Part shown: positions 1 through 9,184 of the stretch, piece by piece
Layout: each line of letters starts with the position of its first letter
Numbering within the stretch: the first letter of the stretch is position 1
Notes under the pieces: model-generated
The model's database searches: none
The model's input: the letters and a program-made list of their open reading frames with translations, nothing else
Told to the model about the DNA's origin: nothing
Translations under genes and position numbers: made by a program
Source of the DNA: Flavobacterium sp. UBA7663
Lineage (GTDB): Bacteria > Bacteroidota > Bacteroidia > Flavobacteriales > Flavobacteriaceae
Direction: 5' to 3'
Assembly (NCBI RefSeq): GCF_002483315.1
Contig: NZ_DLHR01000010.1
Location: forward strand, 1-64,000
DNA: 64,000 bases

Positions 1-318
1 GCTAAAAAAGTTTTAGCTGAAAACTTAAAGCAAAAAGCACACAAAGAAGCTAAAATTGTTGCAGATGCTAAATCTTTAGCTGAAGCATTAAAAGCTTTAG
101 ATATCAAAATTACTGCTAAAGCAGGTGGCGATAAATTGTTTGGTTCTGTTACTAACGCTAATATTGTAGAAGCATTAGAAGCTAACGGTCATTCAATTGA
201 TAGAAAATTCGTTACTAGTGGTGTAGTAAAACGTGTAGGTAAATATACTGCAAGCGTAAGATTACACAGAGATGTTATCGTTGAATTACCATACGAAATC
301 GTAGGTGAAAAAGCATAA
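1..318 (+). CDS. rplI: 50S ribosomal protein L9, 3' part
   Basis: The open frame runs in from the window edge and ends at a TAA at 316-318. It gives 105 residues matching the linker helix and C-terminal domain of L9: an Ala/Lys/Glu-rich helix, then a segment with KLFGSVT and RKFVTSGVVKRVGKY and the final HRDVIVELPYEIV strand. L9 binds 23S rRNA near the L1 stalk and helps keep the reading frame. The N-terminal RNA-binding domain lies outside the window. L9 usually follows rpsF and rpsR, which would be upstream. A strong terminator directly follows. Confidence 0.96.
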   Translation, partial: AKKVLAENLKQKAHKEAKIVADAKSLAEALKALDIKITAKAGGDKLFGSVTNANIVEALEANGHSIDRKFVTSGVVKRVGKYTASVRLHRDVIVELPYEIVGEKA

Positions 319-338
319 TTTTTCTTAAAATATAAATT

Positions 339-367
339 AGCTCCGATTTTATCGGGGCTTTTTTTTT
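339..367 (+). terminator. Rho-independent terminator of rplI
   Basis: A 9-bp stem (339-347 with 351-359, one G-T pair) with a TTT loop is followed by eight Ts. It ends the ribosomal protein operon. Confidence 0.88.
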
Positions 368-391
368 ATCTTTACTTTATAAAATTACTAC

Positions 392-865
392 ATGAAGTAC
401 GCAAGATTAACCAAAGAGCAATTAGAAGAATTACATCCTGAATTTATTACTTTTTTAGCGACACAATCGATAGATAAAAAAGAATGGGATGAAATTAAAC
501 AAAATAAACCACACATTGCCGAACAAGAAATTGACGTTTTTTCCGATATGATTTGGGAAAAAGCATTAACCAATGTAACTCACATTGATCATTTTTCTAA
601 AAACTACATTTTTCTTTTTAAATGTATACAAAATGCGGTTTTTTCTTTCGTAATTAAAACCAATAATCCACAAATCGATTTTGTTTCTGCCGATGGAATT
701 CATTGGTTGTCTGAAAATTTGTTTTCCGAGGATGTAGAAATCACAAGAGGTAAGAAAGACTTGTCAGAAAACAGAAACGAATCGTTGTTTGAAATCATCA
801 AACAAGGTGGAATCATCAGTAAAGGAGAATTGTTTACCAAATTAGACAGCTTAATCAATCAGTAA
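392..865 (+). CDS. Flavobacterial protein of unknown function, DUF6495-like
   Basis: This 157-residue soluble protein starts MKYARLTKEQLEELHPEFI and has no signal peptide or membrane segment. From memory it resembles the DUF6495 family, found in Flavobacteriia and often next to ligA; the exact family number needs checking. It is acidic, mostly helical in appearance, and shows no catalytic motif. Only 2 bp separate it from ligA, so they are probably co-transcribed, which hints at a link to DNA metabolism but does not prove one. Confidence 0.8.
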   Translation: MKYARLTKEQLEELHPEFITFLATQSIDKKEWDEIKQNKPHIAEQEIDVFSDMIWEKALTNVTHIDHFSKNYIFLFKCIQNAVFSFVIKTNNPQIDFVSADGIHWLSENLFSEDVEITRGKKDLSENRNESLFEIIKQGGIISKGELFTKLDSLINQ

Positions 866-867
866 AA

Positions 868-2859
868 ATGAGCGTTTTAGATACTATTAAGAATTTAAGA
901 GACGAATTAAATCAGCATAATTATAACTATTATGTGTTGGATAAACCCACCATTTCTGATTTTGAATTTGATCAAAAACTAAAACAATTACAAGACTTAG
1001 AAGCGCAACATCCTGATTTTTTTGATGAAAATTCGCCAACTCAACGAGTAGGAGGAATGGTGACCAAAAACTTCGAGACTATTAAACATGAGTATCGTAT
1101 GTATTCGTTGGATAATTCCTATTCAATTGAAGATTTACAAGATTGGGAAACCCGAATTCAAAAGGTTTTAGGCGATGTTCCATTGGAATATACTTGCGAA
1201 TTAAAATACGATGGCGCATCAATTAGTATCAGTTATGAGAATGGTCGTTTAGTTCGTGCTGTAACGCGTGGAGATGGTTTTCAAGGCGATGATGTGACTA
1301 ATAATATCAAAACCATTAAAGCCGTTCCAATTCATTTAAAAGGTGACTTTCCTGAAAAATTTGACATTCGTGGCGAAATCATTCTTCCGTTTGCCGGATT
1401 TGAAAAAATGAATCAAGATTTGATTGAAATTGGCGAAATACCTTATTCTAATCCAAGAAATACAGCTTCAGGAAGTTTAAAGTTACAAGACAGTGCAGAA
1501 GTGGCAAAACGTCCTTTAGATTGTTTGTTGTACTTCGTAATTGGAAATAATTTACCCTTTAAAACCCAATTTGAAGGCTTGCAAAAAGCTAGAGATTGGG
1601 GATTTAAAGTACCAACACAATCTAAATTAGCTAAAAATTTAAACGAAGTTTTCGAATACATCAATTATTGGGACAAACACCGTCACGATTTGCCTTACGA
1701 AACAGATGGTGTAGTAATTAAAGTCAATAATTTACAGCATCAAGAGGAATTAGGTTATACGGCAAAATCACCACGTTGGGCGATGGCTTATAAGTTTAAA
1801 GCCGAACAAGTAACTACGAAATTAAATTCGATTTCATATCAAGTTGGACGTACAGGTGCGATTACTCCAGTTGCGAATTTAGAACCCGTACAATTGGCGG
1901 GTACAATTGTAAAACGTGCTTCTTTACATAATGCTGACCAAATCGAGAAATTAGATATACGAATTGGCGATGAAGTTTTCGTAGAAAAAGGTGGTGAAAT
2001 CATCCCGAAGATTATTGCTGTTGCGCAAAGAGGAAATCAAGTGGAACCTACGAAATACATTACTCATTGTCCAGAATGCCAAACAGAATTGGTTAGAAGT
2101 GAAGGCGAAGCGAATCATTTTTGTCCAAATTTTTATGGCTGTCCGCCACAAATTATTGGAAGAATTCAGCATTTTATCACCCGAAAAGCCATGGATATTG
2201 ATGGTTTGGGCGGAGAAACGGTTGCTTTGTTGTTCAACGCAGGTTTAGTTACTAATTATGCTGATTTGTATGAACTAAAAAAAGAGCAAATCATTCCGTT
2301 AGAACGAATGGCTGAAAAATCGGCTGAAAATCTAATCAACGGAATTGAAAAATCAAAAACAATTCCTTTTGAACGTGTTTTGTATGCATTAGGAATTCGT
2401 TATGTGGGTGAAACCGTGGCAAAAAAATTAGCTAAACATTACAAATCGATAGATGCAATTGCTCAAGCAACCATCATGGATTTGATTTTAGTTGATGAGA
2501 TTGGTGATAAAATTGCACAGAGTGTTGTTCAATTCTTTGAAAATCAAGAAAATATTCGTATTATTGATAGGCTTAAGAGTTTTGGTGTTCAATTAGAATC
2601 TGGAGAAGATGATGTTTTACTTTCGGAAAAATTAAAAGGAAAAACATTTGTGGTTTCAGGAGTTTTTGAAGTTTATTCGAGAGATGATCTCAAAAAAGCG
2701 ATTGAAGATAACGGTGGAAAAGTAGGAAGTTCTATTTCATCAAAAACCGATTATGTAATTGCTGGAGATAATATGGGTCCTTCAAAACTAGAAAAAGCAA
2801 ATCAATTAAAAATTGCAATAATTTCTGAAATGGATTTCAAACACATGATAGATGGTTAA
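868..2859 (+). CDS. ligA: NAD-dependent DNA ligase LigA
   Basis: LigA seals nicks in duplex DNA using NAD+, in replication and repair. The 663-residue length is normal. In order: the Ia NAD-binding region with paired Tyr (about 20-22), the adenylation domain with nucleophile Lys113 in ELKYDG, the OB fold, a four-Cys zinc finger (CPEC near 400, then a Cys pair about 20 residues on), helix-hairpin-helix repeats (about 440-570) and a C-terminal BRCT domain from about 585 (GKTFVVSGVFE). It is closely coupled to the gene before it, and its last 8 bp overlap the next gene. Confidence 0.98.
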   Translation: MSVLDTIKNLRDELNQHNYNYYVLDKPTISDFEFDQKLKQLQDLEAQHPDFFDENSPTQRVGGMVTKNFETIKHEYRMYSLDNSYSIEDLQDWETRIQKVLGDVPLEYTCELKYDGASISISYENGRLVRAVTRGDGFQGDDVTNNIKTIKAVPIHLKGDFPEKFDIRGEIILPFAGFEKMNQDLIEIGEIPYSNPRNTASGSLKLQDSAEVAKRPLDCLLYFVIGNNLPFKTQFEGLQKARDWGFKVPTQSKLAKNLNEVFEYINYWDKHRHDLPYETDGVVIKVNNLQHQEELGYTAKSPRWAMAYKFKAEQVTTKLNSISYQVGRTGAITPVANLEPVQLAGTIVKRASLHNADQIEKLDIRIGDEVFVEKGGEIIPKIIAVAQRGNQVEPTKYITHCPECQTELVRSEGEANHFCPNFYGCPPQIIGRIQHFITRKAMDIDGLGGETVALLFNAGLVTNYADLYELKKEQIIPLERMAEKSAENLINGIEKSKTIPFERVLYALGIRYVGETVAKKLAKHYKSIDAIAQATIMDLILVDEIGDKIAQSVVQFFENQENIRIIDRLKSFGVQLESGEDDVLLSEKLKGKTFVVSGVFEVYSRDDLKKAIEDNGGKVGSSISSKTDYVIAGDNMGPSKLEKANQLKIAIISEMDFKHMIDG

Positions 2860-3574
2860 AGTAAATTCGGCTTTAATACTTTATTTTACTGCATTTGTAC
2901 TTTACATAATTGCAGTGCTGATAGGTAGCGATAATTTAGAACTTTTTAGTAAGCCAATTATTATTCCGTCGATTTATTATTTCTATTATATTAGTGTTAG
3001 AGGAAAAATAAACTATTTGTTTTCGTTCTCTGTTTTGTCTTTTTTTATTGGCGAAATTCTGCATTTGATTAGCCGTGAAGAATTTAATATTTTGGGACTT
3101 ATTTTTCTTTTAATTCCTTATTTTATTATTTTATATTTCATCATTCAAGATTTAATTTATTATTTAAAAAAGCATAAGATTAAGCTCAATACATTTTCCT
3201 TTTATATTATTTTAATGCTCTTAGTTTATCTCTTTTTTAATGTGTTAATGATGATGATAGAGGAGAGTAGTTTTGATTTTTTTATTTATGCGTTATTTGG
3301 AATAACATTGTTATTGATGGGGGTTCTAGTTTTTGTGATGCAAATAAATTACACTAATAGAACAATATTATTTTCGGCATTAATGGTGGCATGTTTTATC
3401 GTGTCTGATTTATTTTTTGTTTTTTACAGGAAATTACCTGACTTACTTGCATTGAAAATGATAAATGTTACTACACAAGAACTTTCGTTTTTTTGTTACA
3501 TAAGTTATTTTATTTACAGGACTAAATTTAAGTCAACTGACATTTTTAATAGTAAATTCAAATACAATGAATAA
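2852..3574 (+). CDS. Multi-pass membrane protein, YhhN-like
   Basis: This 240-residue protein is almost entirely hydrophobic, with about seven or eight predicted membrane helices. The early FSKPIIIPS segment and a later FIVSDLFFVFYR segment recall the KP and SD motifs of the YhhN/TMEM86 family, whose animal members are lysoplasmalogenases. The usual acidic residue in the middle GD motif is not clear (SFFIGEILH), so enzyme activity is uncertain. It starts inside the ligA stop region (8-bp overlap), so translation is probably coupled. Confidence 0.72.
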   Translation: MVKVNSALILYFTAFVLYIIAVLIGSDNLELFSKPIIIPSIYYFYYISVRGKINYLFSFSVLSFFIGEILHLISREEFNILGLIFLLIPYFIILYFIIQDLIYYLKKHKIKLNTFSFYIILMLLVYLFFNVLMMMIEESSFDFFIYALFGITLLLMGVLVFVMQINYTNRTILFSALMVACFIVSDLFFVFYRKLPDLLALKMINVTTQELSFFCYISYFIYRTKFKSTDIFNSKFKYNE

Positions 3575-3590
3575 ATGATTAAAGTATTTA

Positions 3591-4505
3591 TTACACAATG
3601 ATATTCTTTATTTGATTGTGATGAAGTTTGTCGTTAGACAAATAGAAATCAATTCGTCCTAAATTCACACCAAAACATCCTACCTGGTTAATTAAAACTT
3701 CTTTTCCTTCGCTATTTTTTTCAATTACAGGTTTGTCTAAAAAAGTATGGGTGTGACCACCAATAATCAAATCGATGTTTTTAGTCTTTTGAGCCAATAG
3801 TATATCACTTGGTTTCTCTGGTTCGTCTTTGTACTTGAAACCTAAGTGTGATAAGCAAATAACCAAATCACATTTCTTTTCTTCTTTTAGAATTCGAGTC
3901 ATGTCTTGCGCTACTTCAATTGGATTGTTGTAAACGGTTTCTTTGTATAATTTTTTATCTACAAGTCCATCTAATTGAACGCCTAATCCAAAAATTCCAA
4001 TTTTAATTCCATCTTTAATAATGATTTTATAAGGTTTTACAATATCATTCAAAACGGTATTTTTAAAATCATAGTTAGCGGAAACAAAATCAAATTTCGC
4101 ATGTGGTAATTGTGCATAAAACCCATCAATTCCATTGTCAAAATCGTGATTTCCCATTGTGGCAACATCGTATTGCATCATACTCATTAGTCTGAATTCT
4201 AATTCGCCACCATAATAATTGAAATATGGAGTTCCCTGAAAAATATCGCCAGCATCTAATAAAAGTACATTTTTTTCTTCTTTTCTAATGCTTTCAATAA
4301 TAGCAGCTCTTCTGGCAGCGCCACCCATATTAGGGTTTTTTGGATGATCAACAGGAAAAGGGTCAATATGACTGTGCGTATCATTTGTATGTAGAATGGT
4401 AATCTTCTTAGTTTCTAATGTAGAAAAACTACTTAAACTCACTCCTGATAAACCAAGTAAAGCTGAACTCGCAGCTGTTTTTTGGATAAAATCTCTTCTC
4501 TTCAT
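3591..4505 (-). CDS. Metallophosphatase (5'-nucleotidase N-terminal domain), Tat-exported
   Basis: This 304-residue protein has a twin-arginine start (MKRRDFIQKT) and a hydrophobic stretch, so it is probably exported folded. All dinuclear metallophosphatase motifs are present: HTNDTHSH (38-45), DAGDIFQG (84-91), MGNHDFDNG (about 117-125), SHLG and GGHTHTF. It corresponds only to the catalytic domain of a UshA-type 5'-nucleotidase. The substrate-binding C-terminal domain is encoded by the neighbouring gene, 9 bp upstream on the same strand. The likely role is periplasmic nucleotide dephosphorylation. Confidence 0.92.
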   Translation of the reverse strand: MKRRDFIQKTAASSALLGLSGVSLSSFSTLETKKITILHTNDTHSHIDPFPVDHPKNPNMGGAARRAAIIESIRKEEKNVLLLDAGDIFQGTPYFNYYGGELEFRLMSMMQYDVATMGNHDFDNGIDGFYAQLPHAKFDFVSANYDFKNTVLNDIVKPYKIIIKDGIKIGIFGLGVQLDGLVDKKLYKETVYNNPIEVAQDMTRILKEEKKCDLVICLSHLGFKYKDEPEKPSDILLAQKTKNIDLIIGGHTHTFLDKPVIEKNSEGKEVLINQVGCFGVNLGRIDFYLSNDKLHHNQIKNIIV

Positions 4506-4514
4506 AGCTAAGTA

Positions 4515-5303
4515 TTATTCTAAAATTATTTTTTCGGTTGTAATGTTTGGAATCGTATCCACTTTCTTGAAATAATCAATCATCATATTTCTAAGCTTGT
4601 ATTCCATATCAAATTTGATTTTACTTTCTTTTAAAAACGTCATATTATCGCCTCCATTTGCTAAATAATCAGAAGTTCCTACATAATAAATTCGATTTTC
4701 ATCCAAAGGTTTATTATTGATTTCGATTTTATTAATGGTTAAATTTGTTTTATTAATGTGAATTTTTATTCCGTATAATGGATGCGGTTTCTTTTCTTTA
4801 ATGATATATTCGGCTAAGGTTTTAATTTCTTTTCCAGTAAGTCCAACAATTATTAAACTATTTTCAAAAGGCATTACTTCAAAAGCTGTTCTCGTAGTTA
4901 CATCACCTTTAGGAATAACAGCTCTGATGCCGCCATGATTGAGTAAACAAACATCAATAGTTTTGTTTTCTCTTTTTTGAAAAACCGGATTTCCAAGTTC
5001 GAAAGTAATTTCAGCTAATAAATTTCCAATATTAGTTTGCCAAGTTCCTTTGCTTTTGTCTTGTGTTTCAGGGCAATAAGCCAATACACTGTTTAAATCC
5101 TTGTTGATGTTATCGCTGTATGGTTTTACATAAGTTGCAATGGCTTCGTTTTCTCCTTTTTCATTGGTAACACCTATTTTTTTTCCTTCAATTTTTGTGG
5201 TTTGATAGGAAGAAGTTGATTTACAGGATATAATAAGATTAAATGTTAATAATATAACAAAAAATCGAAAATATATTGTATTCTTTTTTACATTTACAAG
5301 CAT
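4515..5303 (-). CDS. 5'-nucleotidase C-terminal domain lipoprotein
   Basis: This 262-residue protein has an N-terminal hydrophobic segment ending in LIISC, a lipobox with the lipidated Cys at about residue 27. The body matches the 5'-nucleotidase C-terminal domain: LLNHGGIRAVIPKGDVT, a PFENSL segment, LTGKEI and a YLANGGDN segment near the end. In UshA-like enzymes this domain binds the nucleoside and closes over the metal centre of the N-terminal domain. Here it is a separate lipoprotein, first in a two-gene operon with the metallophosphatase. Confidence 0.9.
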   Translation of the reverse strand: MLVNVKKNTIYFRFFVILLTFNLIISCKSTSSYQTTKIEGKKIGVTNEKGENEAIATYVKPYSDNINKDLNSVLAYCPETQDKSKGTWQTNIGNLLAEITFELGNPVFQKRENKTIDVCLLNHGGIRAVIPKGDVTTRTAFEVMPFENSLIIVGLTGKEIKTLAEYIIKEKKPHPLYGIKIHINKTNLTINKIEINNKPLDENRIYYVGTSDYLANGGDNMTFLKESKIKFDMEYKLRNMMIDYFKKVDTIPNITTEKIILE

Positions 5304-5321
5304 AACAAAAGCTTAAATTTT

Positions 5322-5329
5322 TAATTTTG
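5322..5329 (+). promoter_or_regulatory. Promoter -7 element (TAATTTTG)
   Basis: This matches the Bacteroidota -7 consensus TAnnTTTG, about 20 bp before the ATG at 5349. No clear -33 TTTG is seen. Confidence 0.55.
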
Positions 5330-5348
5330 TCGAATAGGTAAAAATACT

Positions 5349-5867
5349 ATGTTTTATAATATTATAAAGAACTTTTTTCTAAAAAAAAATGTTACTAAAA
5401 GGTTAGCAACTCAAAATGCGTTGGCTTCAAACGATAAAGTAGTAACTGTTGGAATTTTAGTTGATGAATCTTATTTCTCAGAAACAGCTCAATTAGTTGA
5501 AAGAATTACTTCACAGGGAATTGAAGCTGGCAATATTTCGATATTAGTTTACAAAGATAAAATCAAGAAAAAAGAAGAAATTAAGGAGCCTTTTTTGTCC
5601 TTGAAGAATATTTCGCTTTCGGGAGAAATCAATAAAAAAGAAGTTAATGATTTTATCGAAACTCCTTTCGACTTGTTAGTGAATTATTATGATGTGAATA
5701 AAAGCGGACTTTTGTTATTATCAACCAAATCAAAAGCTAAATTCAAAGTAGGCTTTGATACCGTTGATAAAAGAGTGAATCATTTTATTATAAAATCACT
5801 TGTTGAAAATTATAATGAATTTGTTTTAGAACTGTTTAAGTATTTGAAAATTTTAAATAAAATATAA
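5349..5867 (+). CDS. Conserved flavobacterial protein, DUF6913-like
   Basis: This 172-residue cytoplasmic protein of unknown function looks like an alpha/beta fold, with strands such as VVTVGILVDESYF and DLLVNYYDVNKSGLLLLS. From memory it fits DUF6913, a family restricted to Bacteroidota and usually found directly before dapA. No catalytic motif is seen. It lies 3 bp before dapA and is probably in the same transcript. Confidence 0.8.
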   Translation: MFYNIIKNFFLKKNVTKRLATQNALASNDKVVTVGILVDESYFSETAQLVERITSQGIEAGNISILVYKDKIKKKEEIKEPFLSLKNISLSGEINKKEVNDFIETPFDLLVNYYDVNKSGLLLLSTKSKAKFKVGFDTVDKRVNHFIIKSLVENYNEFVLELFKYLKILNKI

Positions 5868-5870
5868 AAA

Positions 5871-6749
5871 ATGCAATCATTTATTGGAACTGGTGTTGCT
5901 TTAGTTACGCCATTTAAAAAAGATTTTTCGGTTGATGTTGAAGCGTTAGCTAGAATTGTAAATCATGTTGTTGAAGGAGGAGTAGAGTATTTAGTGGTTT
6001 TAGGAACTACAGCAGAATCAGCAACTTTATCGCAAGATGAAAAAGAATTGGTTATAGATACAATTATAAAAGCAAATGCAGGAAGATTGCCTTTAGTTTT
6101 AGGAGTTGGAGGAAACAATACGCACAAAGTAGTTGAAGAATTAAAAACAAGAGATTTTTCTCATTTTTCAGCAATTTTATCGGTTTCTCCTTATTATAAT
6201 AAACCAACACAAGAAGGTATTTACCAACACTTCAAAGCGGTTGCAGAAGCGTCTCCGATACCAGTAATTTTGTATAACGTGCCTGGAAGAACAGCAAGTA
6301 ACATGTTGCCATCTACTGTTATCCGAATTGCAAATGATTTCAAAAATGTAATCGGAATTAAAGAAGCGGCGGGTGATATTGTACAAGCAATGAAATTAAT
6401 TCAAACAAAACCAGAAGGATTTTTAGTGATTTCTGGAGATGATATGATTACATTACCAATGGTTTTAGCGGGTGGTGCAGGAGTTATTTCGGTAATTGGT
6501 GAAGGTTTTCCAAAAGAATTTTCTGAAATGGTTCGTTTAGGATTACAAAGAAAAGTAGATGAAGCGTATGAATTACATTATTTATTAGCAGATAGTATTG
6601 ATATGATTTTCGAACAAGGAAATCCTGGCGGAATTAAAGAAGTCTTTAAAGCATTAGGTTTGTCTGAAAACACAGTAAGATTACCACTTGTAAATGTAAA
6701 TGAAGATTTAGCAACAAGATTGCATAATTTTACTCGTAAATTAAGTTAA
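5871..6749 (+). CDS. dapA: 4-hydroxy-tetrahydrodipicolinate synthase
   Basis: DapA condenses pyruvate with aspartate semialdehyde, the first committed step of the lysine and diaminopimelate pathway. The 292-residue TIM barrel has the GTTAES motif (Thr46, Thr47), catalytic Tyr135 in ILYNVPGR with Arg140, and the Schiff-base Lys164 in GIKEAAGD. Length and motifs are complete. It follows the DUF6913-like gene by 3 bp. A promoter for bamD begins just after its stop, so the operon may end here. Confidence 0.98.
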   Translation: MQSFIGTGVALVTPFKKDFSVDVEALARIVNHVVEGGVEYLVVLGTTAESATLSQDEKELVIDTIIKANAGRLPLVLGVGGNNTHKVVEELKTRDFSHFSAILSVSPYYNKPTQEGIYQHFKAVAEASPIPVILYNVPGRTASNMLPSTVIRIANDFKNVIGIKEAAGDIVQAMKLIQTKPEGFLVISGDDMITLPMVLAGGAGVISVIGEGFPKEFSEMVRLGLQRKVDEAYELHYLLADSIDMIFEQGNPGGIKEVFKALGLSENTVRLPLVNVNEDLATRLHNFTRKLS

Positions 6750-6758
6750 AAAAAGATT

Positions 6759-6788
6759 TTTGTAGTAAACAAATAATGTCTAAATTTG
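6759..6788 (+). promoter_or_regulatory. Promoter of the bamD-rpoZ-coaBC operon
   Basis: TTTG (6759-6762), an 18-bp spacer and TAAATTTG (6781-6788) match the Bacteroidota consensus closely. The ATG at 6847 is about 50 nt from the expected start of transcription. Confidence 0.72.
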
Positions 6789-6846
6789 CAGTTGCTTTTT
6801 TAGACTTCTAAAGTATTGAATTTTAAGAAAGATTAAATTTAAATAA

Positions 6847-7641
6847 ATGAACAAAGTAGTTAGTTTTCTTTTTATTGCATTTTTATTGATTTCGTGTAGT
6901 GAGTATCAAAAGGCATTAAAATCAGATGATGTTGCGATAAAAAATGAAGCAGCAAATAAAATGTATGAAGCAGGAAAGTATGCAAAAGCTATTAGATTAT
7001 ACGAGCAAATAGCTCCTGCTTATAAAGGAAAACCAAGTGCTGAGCGTATGTTTTATTTTTATTCAATGTCTTTGTATAAATCAGAACAGTTCTATTTGGC
7101 GGGTTATCAGTTAGAAAATTTTGTAGCTTCTTATCCTAAAAGTGAAAAAAGAGAAGAATGTGCTTTTTATGCTGCAGAATGTTTTTATAAATTATCACCT
7201 GAATATAGTTTAGATCAAACAGATACTAACAAAGCATTAGATAAAATGCAACGTTTTATTGATATATATCCTGAATCTCAATTTTTACCTCAAGCAAATG
7301 TTTATGTAAAAGAATTAAGAGAAAAACTTGAGAAAAAAGCATTTGAAATCGCTAAGCAGTACAATACAATTTCTGATTTTAAAGGAGCATTAAAAGCTTT
7401 TGAAAATTTCTTAGCTGATTATCCAGGAACACCTTTTAAAGAGCAAGCTTTATTTTACAGATTGGATTCTGCATATAAATTAGCAATTAATAGTGTTGAA
7501 TCAAAAAAACAAGAACGTTTAACTTATGCTAAGAACACATATTCAAATTTAATTAAGCATAACGCTCAAACAGAATACAAAGATAAAGCTGATAAAATGT
7601 TAGCTGAAGTGGAACAAGAATTACAAAAATATACTAAATAA
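6847..7641 (+). CDS. bamD: Outer membrane protein assembly factor BamD
   Basis: This 264-residue lipoprotein has its lipobox Cys at about residue 17 (LLISCSEYQK). The mature part is five tetratricopeptide-type helix pairs (for example AGKYAKAIRLYEQIAP and FKGALKAFENFLADYPGTPF). BamD sits on the inner face of the outer membrane, binds BamA and takes part in inserting beta-barrel proteins. It leads a tight run with rpoZ (10-bp gap) and coaBC (6-bp gap), a gene order I recognise from other Flavobacteriia. Confidence 0.93.
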   Translation: MNKVVSFLFIAFLLISCSEYQKALKSDDVAIKNEAANKMYEAGKYAKAIRLYEQIAPAYKGKPSAERMFYFYSMSLYKSEQFYLAGYQLENFVASYPKSEKREECAFYAAECFYKLSPEYSLDQTDTNKALDKMQRFIDIYPESQFLPQANVYVKELREKLEKKAFEIAKQYNTISDFKGALKAFENFLADYPGTPFKEQALFYRLDSAYKLAINSVESKKQERLTYAKNTYSNLIKHNAQTEYKDKADKMLAEVEQELQKYTK

Positions 7642-7651
7642 AAAGTAAATC

Positions 7652-7966
7652 ATGGATTTAAAGAAAACAAATGCTCCTGTAAATACTATTACTTACAACA
7701 AAAGTAAATTAGAAGAGCCTACTGGAAACATTTATGAAGCGATTACTATCATGGCAAAACGCGCTAATCAAATCAATACTGAAATTAAAAAAGAATTGAT
7801 TGAAAAATTAGAAGAGTTTGCTACTTACAACGATAGTTTAGAAGAAGTTTTTGAAAACAAAGAACAAATCGAAGTTTCAAAATTCTATGAAAAATTACCT
7901 AAACCACATGCTTTAGCAGTTCAAGAGTGGGAAGAAGGTAAAATCTATTACAGAGAAGCTAAATAA
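7652..7966 (+). CDS. rpoZ: RNA polymerase omega subunit, Bacteroidota type
   Basis: This 104-residue protein begins MDLKKTNAPVNTITYN and contains the omega helix motif NIYEAITIMAKRANQIN (about 27-43), equivalent to the segment that clamps the beta-prime C-terminus. It lacks the usual enterobacterial start, as is normal for Bacteroidota, where omega is often annotated as unknown. An acidic tail ends in EWEEGKIYYREAK. It lies between bamD and coaBC with very short gaps. Confidence 0.9.
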   Translation: MDLKKTNAPVNTITYNKSKLEEPTGNIYEAITIMAKRANQINTEIKKELIEKLEEFATYNDSLEEVFENKEQIEVSKFYEKLPKPHALAVQEWEEGKIYYREAK

Positions 7967-7972
7967 ATCATT

Positions 7973-9184
7973 ATGTCTGTTTTAAGCGGTAAAAAAATCT
8001 TGCTAGGTGTATCTGGTGGTATAGCTGCTTACAAAACAGCCAACTTGGTTAGACTATTCATAAAAGCAGGTGCACAAGTACAAGTTGTAATGTCGCCTGC
8101 TTCTTTGCATTTTGTTACGCCACTAACTTTAGCTACACTTTCTAAAAACCCTGTGTATTCTACTTTTTATAACGAAGAAGAAGCAACTGGCGAATGGAAT
8201 AATCATGTAGAGTTAGGATTATGGGCAGATTTAATGCTTGTGGCTCCAGCTACAGCCAATACACTTTCTAAAATGGCAAATGGGAATTGCGATAATTTAC
8301 TTATAGCAACTTATTTGTCTGCAAAATGTCCGGTTTACTTTGCACCTGCAATGGATTTGGATATGTACAAACATCCTTCTACTTTAGATAGTTTTCACAA
8401 ACTTAAATCGTTTGGAAACATAATAATTCCTGCCGAAAGTGGAGAATTAGCTAGTGGTTTATCTGGTGAAGGAAGAATGGCAGAACCCGAAAATATAGTT
8501 ACTTTCCTTGAAAATGATTTGTTAGAAAAACTACCACTTAAAGGAAAAAAAATTTTAATTACAGCTGGTCCAACATATGAAGCAATAGATCCTGTTCGTT
8601 TTATTGGAAATCATTCTTCTGGGAAAATGGGATTTGATATTGCAAATGAAGCTGCAAATAAAGGGGCTGAAGTAATTCTAGTGTCAGGACCAACACATTT
8701 GAACGTGCAAAACTCTTCGATTAAATTGATTCGAGTAATTTCGGCACAAGATATGTATGACGCTTGTCATGAACATTATGAAAGAGTTGATGTAGCAATT
8801 GCTGCTGCTGCTGTAGCCGATTATCGTCCAAAAAATGTTGCCGACCAGAAAATAAAAAAGAATGAAGTAACGTTCTCTATAGAGTTAGAAAAAACAAAAG
8901 ATATTTTGGCTTCACTAGGAGAACAAAAGAAAAATCAGTTTTTAATTGGATTTGCATTGGAAACCGAAAATGAAATTGAACATGCAAAGCTAAAAATCCA
9001 GAAAAAAAACTTAGATTTGATTGTTTTAAATTCGTTAAATGATAAAGGTGCAGGTTTTGGTTTACCAACAAATAAAGTAACTTTTATTTCAAAAGACTTT
9101 ACCATTGAACCTAAAGAATTAAAATCTAAAGAAGAAGTAGCTCAGGATATTATTAATAAAGTAATTCAATTTTATGATGCGTAA
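7973..9184 (+). CDS. coaBC: Bifunctional phosphopantothenoylcysteine decarboxylase / phosphopantothenate-cysteine ligase
   Basis: CoaBC carries out two middle steps of coenzyme A synthesis. The N-terminal flavoprotein CoaC domain (about 1-180) has the start GVSGGIAAYKTA, the active-site His in NNHVELG, and a Cys in the NGNCDN clamp. The usual PxMNxxM motif reads PAMDLDMYKHP, with Asp for Asn. The CoaB domain starts at about 190 with ILITAGPTYEAIDPVRFI and NHSSGKMG. The 403-residue length is normal. It overlaps the following gene by 11 bp. Confidence 0.97.
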   Translation: MSVLSGKKILLGVSGGIAAYKTANLVRLFIKAGAQVQVVMSPASLHFVTPLTLATLSKNPVYSTFYNEEEATGEWNNHVELGLWADLMLVAPATANTLSKMANGNCDNLLIATYLSAKCPVYFAPAMDLDMYKHPSTLDSFHKLKSFGNIIIPAESGELASGLSGEGRMAEPENIVTFLENDLLEKLPLKGKKILITAGPTYEAIDPVRFIGNHSSGKMGFDIANEAANKGAEVILVSGPTHLNVQNSSIKLIRVISAQDMYDACHEHYERVDVAIAAAAVADYRPKNVADQKIKKNEVTFSIELEKTKDILASLGEQKKNQFLIGFALETENEIEHAKLKIQKKNLDLIVLNSLNDKGAGFGLPTNKVTFISKDFTIEPKELKSKEEVAQDIINKVIQFYDA

